From the NCBI RefSeq assembly GCF_900091615.1, contig NZ_FMIA01000002.1, positions 6,369,001 to 6,433,000 on the forward strand: a stretch of DNA of 64,000 nucleotides. The letters are read 5' to 3'. The translations under genes and the position numbers were made by a program. Origin of the DNA: Micromonospora yangpuensis (lineage in GTDB: Bacteria > Actinomycetota > Actinomycetes > Mycobacteriales > Micromonosporaceae). Below the pieces are notes generated by a model. The model saw only the letters and a list, made by a program, of their open reading frames with translations, had not been told where the DNA came from and did no database searches. Each line of letters starts with the position of its first letter. Position 1 is the first letter of the stretch. Below, piece after piece: positions 45,306 through 52,447 of the stretch.

Positions 45306-46160
45306 TCACCCGGTGGCCCGTGCGCTGGTGAGCAGAGCACGCAGCGCCGCGCCGAACGCCGCGGGGTGGGTCCGGTACCCCTCGTGGCCACCCGGCAGGT
45401 CGGCCAGGTGTACGCCGAGTACGGCCGCGAGCCGGGCGGCGGAGCGACTGGGGAAGGTGTCGGTCTCTCGGCCGGTGGCGGGCACGATCGTCGGGGCACC
45501 CGTGCGCAGCGCCGCCCAGCCAGCGGCGCTGACCTGGTATTCCCACGTCGCACGCGCCTCGCCGGTGAGGAAGGCGTTGATGTTCGCGACAGTCCGACTG
45601 CTGGGCGGCTCCCACACCACCTCGTCCTCGCGGTCGCGTGGATCGTGGGAGGGGTCTCCGAAGCCGGCCCGCAGGACCCTGAGCGCCGCCTGCCAGCCGG
45701 ACTCCGCGTGGACCCGGCGGGCGTCGCGGTGCAACCTGTCGTACTCGGCGCGCTCGGACGCGGTGGCGAGCGACCGCAACGGGGACTCGTGGGCGACGAG
45801 GACACTCACCCGCTGCGGCCGGCGCCATGCGAGTTCCAGGCCGATGACCGCGCCGGTGCTGCATCCGAACACGTCGACGGGGGCCGCGCCGAAGACGTGG
45901 TCGGCCAGCGCGCCGGCGTCCTCGGCATGCCGCTCGAGTGACACCGGGCGCCCCGGGTCGTCCACCGTGGTGCGGGTCTGGCCCCGCCGGTCGTACGTCA
46001 GCACGGTGTGGGTCTCGGCGAGCCGGGTGGCGAGCAGATCGGCGGCGTGCGCGTCACCACCGCCGCTGGGCAGCAGCATGAGGGGCGGGCCGGCACCGCG
46101 TACGACGTGGTAGAAGTCCGCGCCGTCGCCCCGGAACGTCCCGGTTCGGTCAGCGGCCAC
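45306..46160 (-). CDS. Alpha/beta hydrolase of the biosynthetic island
   Basis: The 284-residue protein has the fold signatures L-L-P-S-G-G-G near 28 (oxyanion), Y-D-R-R-G near 56, nucleophile Ser in G-C-S-T-G near 98, and catalytic His in P-G-G-H-E-G-Y near 260. The GTG at 46160 overlaps the prenyltransferase stop by 11 bases, so the two are coupled. It is a candidate to release or transfer the pyrrolyl group from the carrier domain, since no thioesterase or condensation domain is seen. Confidence 0.82.
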   Translation of the reverse strand: MAADRTGTFRGDGADFYHVVRGAGPPLMLLPSGGGDAHAADLLATRLAETHTVLTYDRRGQTRTTVDDPGRPVSLERHAEDAGALADHVFGAAPVDVFGCSTGAVIGLELAWRRPQRVSVLVAHESPLRSLATASERAEYDRLHRDARRVHAESGWQAALRVLRAGFGDPSHDPRDREDEVVWEPPSSRTVANINAFLTGEARATWEYQVSAAGWAALRTGAPTIVPATGRETDTFPSRSAARLAAVLGVHLADLPGGHEGYRTHPAAFGAALRALLTSARATG

Positions 46161-47340
46161 CGTCGTCCCCGCCCTGGCTCTGGAAATGCTTCGCCCGCGC
46201 GAGATCACCGTTGGTGAGGCCGTGTCGCCGGAAGTACATCCGTGGGTTGAAGTACACCGCGATCCGCGCGGGTCCGTCGGCGGAGCGCTGTGCGCTGAGG
46301 AACGAGTGCGCGTACATCTCCCTGTCGGCCTCGCCGCCCAGGAAGAACCGCGCGCAGCGCTCGTAGGCGTCGCGGCTGCGCGCCGACACGTCGTAGGCGT
46401 CGAGGACCTCGCGGATCATCCACTGCGCCTCCGCGTCGGAACGGCAGCGCGGGGTCAGCCCGAACTGGTGCATCACCGACTCGATCGGACGCGTGCCGCC
46501 GGGTACGAGCGAGACGTAGGTGCCGTACGACCAGAACCGACGGTGGTTGGAGCGCCATTCGAGCCGGGTCCGCGCCGGGGTCCCCGGTGTCCACGCGGAT
46601 CGTGCCCAGGCGCGGCTGGCGATCGCGGCCATCGTGGGCCCGTCGCCGAGGTCGGCGCGTGGCCCCAACCGGTCCCAGCGGGCGAGGCGTTCCGGGGTGA
46701 GGACCCCGCGGTGCTGCACGTACAGCTTCGTCCTGGCTGACGGTCCGTCCGCGAGGTCGAGGCACAGGTAGGAGACCGTGTCGTCGTCGTGCATGGCGCC
46801 GGCGATCACCTGCCACTGGCCGGGAAAACCGAGCGCGGACAGGGCCGCGTCGACGCGCGCGGCCGTGTCGGCGGGGTCGGGGCCGCCGAGCCACAGATGG
46901 ATCTTGCCGCTCGGTGGTCGACCGGGCACCCAGCCCATGGTGTGGAACGCGGCCATGGGCGGGCGGTCGGCCGGTCGGGGTGCCACGAGGTGCTCGATCC
47001 GCCGCAGCCGGCTCAGATCGAGGCCGTGGGTGGCGCTCAGGCGCGCGCTCAACCGTTGCGCGCTCTCCCAGTACGACACCGGGTTGGCGGGTTCGGCGTG
47101 CGCTTCGACCGAGGCGCGCAGACCGAGCGGCTCGTCGCCGAGCACGACGGAGAGTTCGAGCGGTGTGCTGTCCGCGGTGAGCGTCGACCACGCCGGCGGG
47201 GTGTCGAGCAGGCGATGTCGCCACGTCTCCCCCATGAGCTGGACGTCCGCCGCCGCCTGGTCGGCGAGTTGGTCGAGGCCGGCCGCGTGGCACAGTCCTC
47301 GCACGGCGGCCTCCGCGTGCTCGCCGCAGGTCGTGGTCAC
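46150..47340 (-). CDS. DMATS/ABBA-type aromatic prenyltransferase
   Basis: The 396-residue protein fits bacterial indole-prenyltransferase size. It shows DMATS-like strand motifs: P-L-E-L-S-V-V near 64 (Glu contacting the aromatic N-H), K-I-H-L-W near 145, T-K-L-Y-V near 205, R-L-E-W near 265, and R-I-A-V-Y-F-N-P-R-M-Y-F near 365 (Lys/Arg/Tyr shield for the diphosphate). It should attach a prenyl group to an aromatic ring or nitrogen. The GTG at 47340 overlaps the P450 stop (GTGA). The acceptor (phenazine, pyrrole or other) is unknown. Confidence 0.75.
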   Translation of the reverse strand: MTTTCGEHAEAAVRGLCHAAGLDQLADQAAADVQLMGETWRHRLLDTPPAWSTLTADSTPLELSVVLGDEPLGLRASVEAHAEPANPVSYWESAQRLSARLSATHGLDLSRLRRIEHLVAPRPADRPPMAAFHTMGWVPGRPPSGKIHLWLGGPDPADTAARVDAALSALGFPGQWQVIAGAMHDDDTVSYLCLDLADGPSARTKLYVQHRGVLTPERLARWDRLGPRADLGDGPTMAAIASRAWARSAWTPGTPARTRLEWRSNHRRFWSYGTYVSLVPGGTRPIESVMHQFGLTPRCRSDAEAQWMIREVLDAYDVSARSRDAYERCARFFLGGEADREMYAHSFLSAQRSADGPARIAVYFNPRMYFRRHGLTNGDLARAKHFQSQGGDDGGR

Positions 47341-48527
47341 GGCGTGAACCTCATCGGCAGGCTGGCGATCCCGTTCACCACGGCCGACACGAGGTGACGC
47401 GGAGGGCCGGCGAGAGCGAAGTGGACGCCGCTGTCGGCGAGTTCGTCGACGACGGCGGTGAGCAGGGTGCGTGCCGCCGCCGCGCCGACGCAGAAGTGGG
47501 GGCCGAGCCCGAACGCGAGGTGCGGGTTGGGCGCGCGGCGGGGATCGAACCGGTCGGGCGACGGAAACACGGACTCGTCCCGGTTCGCCGACGCGATCCA
47601 GGCCACCACCCAGTCGCCCGCGCGCAGCCGCGCCCCGCCGAGTTCGACGTCCGTGGTGACCCGACGCACCAACTGCCGGGCGGGGGTGGTCCAGCGAGCC
47701 GCTTCGTCGACCAGCCCGGGAATCACCGACCGGTCGTCGACGACCGCCTGCCACAGGTCGGGCGTGCGCGCGAGGTGCAGCAGCAGGTGGAGCGCGACGC
47801 TCACCGTGGCGGTGTTGCCGCCGACCAGCGCGCTGTGGACGTTCAGCATGATCCGGCGCCGGGTCAGCGCGGTGCCGTCGACAGGGGTCGCCGACAGCGC
47901 CCCGATCAGCGTTTCCGGTCGGGACAGTGACGTGGGCAACGAGGCCCTGATCGACCCGAAGAGCCGGGAACTCGCGCGTAGGACGGTCTCGTCCTCGTCT
48001 CCGTCCCGGTAGGACGGGTCGCCCGGGGCGATGGTGGCGAGGGCAGCCGTGACCGCGTTGTCCCAGTGTTCCTCGGGCATCCCGAGCAAGGGTCCGGCGG
48101 CGATCATCGGGAGCTGCCGCAGTGTGGTGGCCAGATCGTGGACGCCTCCGGCGAGCATCGGGCGCAGCAACCGACGCACGCGCACGCGGATCTCGGTCTC
48201 GTGCGCCCGGACGGCAGCCGGCCCCACCGCGCGGTTGGACGGCCGGCGCAGCGCCGTGTGCTGGGGTGGGTCCGTGAGCGCCAGAGCCTGGCCGCCAGCC
48301 GGATCAGGTGCGCCGACACAGGTGAGCACGGCGCCCGAAGTGGAGCTGTAAACCGCCGCGTCGCGTAGCACCGTGTGACATTCCGCATAGCGGAAAAACG
48401 ACCAGCATTTCGTCCCGTTGGGGGCGACGTCCTTACGCACCGGCTCGGTCCGCCGCAGTGCCCGCCACGCCGCGTGCGCACCACCCTCCGGATAGGAGGT
48501 GGCGTCAAAGCAATCAAAAGTGGACAT
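47337..48527 (-). CDS. Cytochrome P450
   Basis: The 396-residue protein has the I-helix region A-L-V-G-G-N-T-A-T, the E-x-x-R equivalent near D-E-A-A-R-W, and the heme loop F-G-L-G-P-H-F-C-V-G with the cysteine ligand. The I-helix carries Gly-Asn-Thr instead of Asp/Glu-Thr, which occurs in some P450s acting on carrier-bound substrates. ATG 48527 is preferred; an ATG at 48566 would add 13 residues. It starts the minus-strand arm, divergent from the carrier-methyltransferase gene. Confidence 0.9.
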   Translation of the reverse strand: MSTFDCFDATSYPEGGAHAAWRALRRTEPVRKDVAPNGTKCWSFFRYAECHTVLRDAAVYSSTSGAVLTCVGAPDPAGGQALALTDPPQHTALRRPSNRAVGPAAVRAHETEIRVRVRRLLRPMLAGGVHDLATTLRQLPMIAAGPLLGMPEEHWDNAVTAALATIAPGDPSYRDGDEDETVLRASSRLFGSIRASLPTSLSRPETLIGALSATPVDGTALTRRRIMLNVHSALVGGNTATVSVALHLLLHLARTPDLWQAVVDDRSVIPGLVDEAARWTTPARQLVRRVTTDVELGGARLRAGDWVVAWIASANRDESVFPSPDRFDPRRAPNPHLAFGLGPHFCVGAAAARTLLTAVVDELADSGVHFALAGPPRHLVSAVVNGIASLPMRFTP

Positions 48528-48678
48528 CACATGTGCTGCTCGCGAGCGGCCTGATTCCGCAGCCATGCCGTATCACCGCCCTGCGCCGACGACAACTGCC
48601 GTGAGCTTGCCAGACTCTTGCACACTCCCACAAATAGTTGGATCATGGCGAGACCCCCTCACCAGGGAAGGCAAGACA
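48528..48678. promoter_or_regulatory. Divergent promoter region of the pyrrole/prenyl half
   Basis: These 151 bases separate the P450 start (minus) and the carrier-methyltransferase start (plus), so both arms of the right half should be driven from here. No clear palindrome is seen. The plus-strand Shine-Dalgarno is GGGAAGGC at 48665-48672. Confidence 0.5.
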
Positions 48679-49791
48679 GTGGACGACATCGAACGGGCAA
48701 TCCACGGCTTCATCGCGAACGTGCTGCTGGAGGGCGAGGACATCTCGTTCGACGAGCACACTCCGCTCCTGGAGCACCGGCTGATCGACTCACTCAACGT
48801 AGAAGAGCTCATCGCTTTCATCGAGAGCACCTATTCGGTTACGTTGAGCGACTGGCCGCACTCGAAGTGGGAGACCATCCAGAACATGGCTGGGCTCATC
48901 CACGCGCATTCCCCACACTTCCCGGAGGCCGCCATGAGCACCACACCCGAGGCCATCGTCACCGATTACGAAAAGTCAGTCGCTCGTTACTGGAACGAGA
49001 AACTGGACGACCCGATCAACCTTCTGCTCGGTGCCGAGGACGGGCTGGTCCACCACCACTACGGCCTCGGGGACTACGACCCCGCGGTGCTCTCCGGCAG
49101 CGGCGCCGACCGCGAAGCCGCCATCATCCGGGAGCTGCACCGGCTGGAGTGCGCCCAGATGGACGTCGTGCTGGACGCGCTCGGCGGCATGGAGCCGGAC
49201 AACCGGTTCCTCGACGCCGGGTCGGGCCGGGGCGGTGGCTCGTTCAGCGTGCACCGCAGGTTCGGCTGCTGGGTGGATGGCATCACCCTGTCGCAGGCCC
49301 AGATCGACTTCGCCACGAAGCTGGCAGCGCGACACGGCTGCACGGACAAGGTCGCCTTCCACCTGCAGAACATGACCCGAACGCAGTTCCCGGACGGCCA
49401 CTTCGACCGGATCCTCACCAACGAGACCACCATGTACGTCGACCTGGCCGCCGCGTTCGGCGAGTTCGCCCGGGTCCTGCGTCCCGGCGGTCGCTACGTC
49501 TGCGTCACCTACTGCGTCAACGACGCGATCGCGCCGACCAGCGCGGACTGCGAGGCGGTGGACGCGCACTACGGGACCCGGATGCACAAGCGCAGCGAGT
49601 ACCTCGCGGCGTTGTCCGCCGCCGGGTTCTCGCCCAGTCAGGTCACCGTCCTCAACTCCCAGACGATCCCGTACTGGGAGCTGCGCAGCCACTCCGAGCA
49701 CCGGACCGGCGTCGAGCGGGCGTTCCTCGACGGATACCGGTCCAACGTGCTGCAGTACGTGCTGATCGTGTCCGAACGCCTGCCGGCCTGA
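48679..49791 (+). CDS. Fusion of acyl carrier domain and GPP C-methyltransferase-like domain
   Basis: The 370-residue protein has two parts. Residues 1-77 form an acyl/peptidyl carrier domain with phosphopantetheine Ser38 in I-D-S-L-N and flanking helices as in PltL-type carriers. Residues 86-370 match geranyl-diphosphate 2-C-methyltransferases: Y-E-K-S-V-A-R-Y-W-N near 93, H-H-H-Y-G-L-G near 121, SAM motif D-A-G-S-G-R-G-G near 172, and W-V-D-G-I-T-L-S near 192. No stop separates them. Met86 has its own GGAGG five bases upstream, so a free methyltransferase may also be made. The head of the operon fits a carrier for prolyl/pyrrolyl intermediates. Confidence 0.85.
   Translation: MDDIERAIHGFIANVLLEGEDISFDEHTPLLEHRLIDSLNVEELIAFIESTYSVTLSDWPHSKWETIQNMAGLIHAHSPHFPEAAMSTTPEAIVTDYEKSVARYWNEKLDDPINLLLGAEDGLVHHHYGLGDYDPAVLSGSGADREAAIIRELHRLECAQMDVVLDALGGMEPDNRFLDAGSGRGGGSFSVHRRFGCWVDGITLSQAQIDFATKLAARHGCTDKVAFHLQNMTRTQFPDGHFDRILTNETTMYVDLAAAFGEFARVLRPGGRYVCVTYCVNDAIAPTSADCEAVDAHYGTRMHKRSEYLAALSAAGFSPSQVTVLNSQTIPYWELRSHSEHRTGVERAFLDGYRSNVLQYVLIVSERLPA
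48924..48936 (+). promoter_or_regulatory. Internal Shine-Dalgarno and ATG inside the fusion gene
   Basis: GGAGG (48924-48928) lies five bases before the in-frame ATG (48934) that opens the methyltransferase domain. It suggests an ancestral separate gene or a present second translation start. Confidence 0.65.
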
Positions 49792-49815
49792 CCCGGGCAC
49801 CCCCGCCGAGGACAC

Positions 49816-50967
49816 ATGGACTTTGCACCGGACCCCGACCAACGGCTGCTCGCCGACAACTTCCACGCCCTCGGCGTCACGCTCAACGCCTCGGACGAGC
49901 ACGACCGCCACGGCGGGACGTACTTCAGCCGGCAGAAGTGGCGACGGTGCGGAGACATCGGCCTGCTCGGACTCAGCCTTCCCGAACGCTGGGGTGGGCT
50001 CGGGCTCGACTCGCTGAGCACGGCCATCGCGATCGAGGCATTCGCCCGCGGGCACGAGGACCTGGGGCTCGTCTTCTCCGCCTGCGCCCACCTGTTCGCG
50101 GGCGCGATGCCGATCGCGGCGCACGGCACCGACTCCGTACGGGACGAGGTGCTGCCGAAGCTCGGGTCGGGCGAGTGGATCGCGGCCAACGCGATAACCG
50201 AGGCCGAGGCGGGGTCCGACGTCTACGCCATGCGCGCCACGGCCGTACGCGACGGCGACCGGTACGTGCTCGACGGCGTGAAGAGCTACGTGACCAACGC
50301 TCCCCTGGCCGACGTGTTCGTGGTGTACGCGAGCACCGATCCCCGCAGCGGTTACCTGGGCATCAGCGCGTTCGTCGTCCACCGCGACACACCCGGGGTG
50401 ACGGTCGGCTCGCCGCTGCCGAAGACCGGGCTCGCGTCCTCGCCACTCGCCCCGGTCTACCTAGACGGTGTGGCGGTGCCGGTGGCGAACCGGCTCGGCG
50501 GCGAGGGCGACGGGCGCGACGTCTTCACCGGGTCCATGGAATGGGAACGTACCTGCCTGTTCGCCGCCTACGTCGGCGCCATGGACCGTCAACTCGGCAG
50601 GACCGTCGCGTACACCGGCGAGCGCCGTCAGTTCCGCAAACCGCTCGCCAGACACCAGGCCGTCGCACACCGACTCGCCGACATGAAACTACGTCTGGAA
50701 AGCGCGCGTCTGCTGCTGTACCGCGCCTGCTGGGCGCGCGACCAGGGAACGGTCCGCCCGCTCGACGTGTCGCTCGCGAAGCTGGGCATCAGCGAGGCCG
50801 CCACCCTCAACGCGCTCGACGCCGTACACCTGCACGGCGGTGCGGGCATCGTGGAGGGTTCCGGCGTCGAGCGGGCCATCGCGGACGCGGTGCCCGCGGC
50901 GCTGTTCTCCGGCACCTCCGAGATCCACCGCGACGTCATCGCGGCGCAGCTACGCCATGAGACTTGA
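49816..50967 (+). CDS. Acyl-CoA-dehydrogenase-type prolyl-carrier oxidase (PltE/RedW-like)
   Basis: The 383-residue flavoprotein has the family sequence order: L-P-E-R-W-G-G near 55, I-T-E-A-E-A-G-S-D near 130, the catalytic Glu in M-E-W-E-R-T near 240, and R-Q-F-R-K-P near 275, G-T-S-E-I-H-R-D near the end. PltE/RedW enzymes oxidise prolyl-S-carrier to pyrrolyl-S-carrier; the neighbouring carrier, adenylation and halogenase genes support that reading over fatty-acid oxidation. It starts 24 bases after the fusion gene and overlaps the adenylation gene by 11. Confidence 0.88.
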   Translation: MDFAPDPDQRLLADNFHALGVTLNASDEHDRHGGTYFSRQKWRRCGDIGLLGLSLPERWGGLGLDSLSTAIAIEAFARGHEDLGLVFSACAHLFAGAMPIAAHGTDSVRDEVLPKLGSGEWIAANAITEAEAGSDVYAMRATAVRDGDRYVLDGVKSYVTNAPLADVFVVYASTDPRSGYLGISAFVVHRDTPGVTVGSPLPKTGLASSPLAPVYLDGVAVPVANRLGGEGDGRDVFTGSMEWERTCLFAAYVGAMDRQLGRTVAYTGERRQFRKPLARHQAVAHRLADMKLRLESARLLLYRACWARDQGTVRPLDVSLAKLGISEAATLNALDAVHLHGGAGIVEGSGVERAIADAVPAALFSGTSEIHRDVIAAQLRHET

Positions 50968-52447
50968 GGAGCACGTCCTCCGCGCCGCCACGGCGACACC
51001 CGACGCGGTGGCCGTGTGCGGTCCGGACGCATGCCTGACCTATCGCGAGCTGAACGCCCGCGCGGACGAGCTCGCCGCCGGACTGCGCGCGCTCGGTGTC
51101 GATGCCGGTGACCGCGTCGTCCTGTGGTTGCCGAAGTCCGCGTTCGGCGTCGCGGTCACGCAGGCGGTACTGCGGCTGGGCGCGGCCTACGTACCGGTGG
51201 ACCCGCGCGTTCCGGCACTGCGGACGGCGGCCCTGATCGGCGACTGCGCACCTGCCGCGGTGGTGACGACGGCCGGGAGGGCCACCGACCTCGCCGGGCA
51301 GACGGCGCTACCGCCCGTGCTGGTCGGCCACGACGATCTCGCCCGGTGGGACCTCGCTCCGGCGCCACGCCCGCCCCGGCCGTCGACACGGGACGTCGAC
51401 CTCGCCTACGTCCTCTACACGTCGGGTTCGACCGGAAATCCCAAGGGCGTATGCGTCAGCCACTCCGCGGCATCCGCGTTCGTCGACTGGGCGGCGGACG
51501 AGATCGGCCTCACCGGCGGCGACCGCCTCGCCAACCACGCGCCGTTGCAGTTCGACCTCTCGGTGTTCGACCTCTTCGCGGCGTTCCGGGCGGGCGGTTC
51601 CGTGCACCTGGTCCCGGAGTCCACCCCGGCGCGGAACCTGGTGCGGTTCATCGACGACCACGCCATCACGGTCTGGTACTCGGTGCCGTCCGCGCTGACG
51701 ATGATGATCGAGTTCGGACGTCTCCTCGACCATGACCGCCTGCCGCTGCGCACCGTCGTGTTCGCGGGCGAGCCGTTCCCCATCGAGCACCTCCGGGCGC
51801 TGCGCCAGCGCTGGCCCGCACTGGACCTCTACAACTTCTACGGCCCCACCGAGACCAACGTCTGCGCCTTCCACCGCGTCGGGGCGATCCCGGCCGACCG
51901 CACCACGGCGGTGCCGATCGGCACCGCCGCCGCAGGCGACGAGATCTGGGCCGTACGCCCGGACGGAACGATCACCGAGCCCGGCGAGGAAGGCGAACTG
52001 ATGGTCGCCGGGCCGACGCTGATGACCGGATACCTCAACGCCGAGCCGCTGCACGGCCCGTACGCCACCGGCGACGTCGTGCGCCGACTCTCCGACTGCG
52101 CGTTCGAGTACGTCGGCCGCCGCGACCACATGGTCAAAGTTCGGGGCTACCGGGTGGAACCGGCCGAGATCGAGGCGGCGCTACACGCTCACCCGGATGT
52201 CGTCGAGGCCGCGGTCGTGGTCACCGGGACCGGTCACCGGGCCCGCCTGCGCGCCTGGGTGCGCACCCGATCCGGACACCCCCTGCCGCTGGGCGAGGTC
52301 AAACCGTTCCTCGCGCAGCGACTGGCCCCGCACCTCGTTCCCGACAGCATCCGCACGATCGACCGGCTGCCGCGAACGCCCAACGACAAGATCGACCGTC
52401 GTGCGCTGGTCGAGAACCACACGACTGCAGGGAGGGACGGATTGTGA
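50957..52447 (+). CDS. Stand-alone adenylation enzyme, probably L-prolyl-carrier ligase (PltF/RedM-like)
   Basis: The 496-residue protein has all A-domain core motifs: A3 Y-T-S-G-S-T-G-N-P-K-G near 153, A5 N-F-Y-G-P-T-E-T-N near 293, A7 Y-A-T-G-D near 370, A8 near 387-398 (R-R-D-H-M-V-K-V-R-G-Y-R), and A10 P-N-D-K-I-D-R-R. A hand alignment to the GrsA pocket reads D-L-F-Y-V-A-F-V-C, close to the code I recall for prolyl ligases of pyrrole pathways. No condensation or carrier domain is attached. It should load the carrier of the 48679 product. Confidence 0.85.
   Translation: MRLEEHVLRAATATPDAVAVCGPDACLTYRELNARADELAAGLRALGVDAGDRVVLWLPKSAFGVAVTQAVLRLGAAYVPVDPRVPALRTAALIGDCAPAAVVTTAGRATDLAGQTALPPVLVGHDDLARWDLAPAPRPPRPSTRDVDLAYVLYTSGSTGNPKGVCVSHSAASAFVDWAADEIGLTGGDRLANHAPLQFDLSVFDLFAAFRAGGSVHLVPESTPARNLVRFIDDHAITVWYSVPSALTMMIEFGRLLDHDRLPLRTVVFAGEPFPIEHLRALRQRWPALDLYNFYGPTETNVCAFHRVGAIPADRTTAVPIGTAAAGDEIWAVRPDGTITEPGEEGELMVAGPTLMTGYLNAEPLHGPYATGDVVRRLSDCAFEYVGRRDHMVKVRGYRVEPAEIEAALHAHPDVVEAAVVVTGTGHRARLRAWVRTRSGHPLPLGEVKPFLAQRLAPHLVPDSIRTIDRLPRTPNDKIDRRALVENHTTAGRDGL

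Noticed and set aside
49816..50967. Fatty-acid beta-oxidation acyl-CoA dehydrogenase.
   Set aside because: The fold alone would allow it, but overlap with a stand-alone adenylation gene and the nearby carrier and halogenase genes make prolyl-carrier oxidation more likely.
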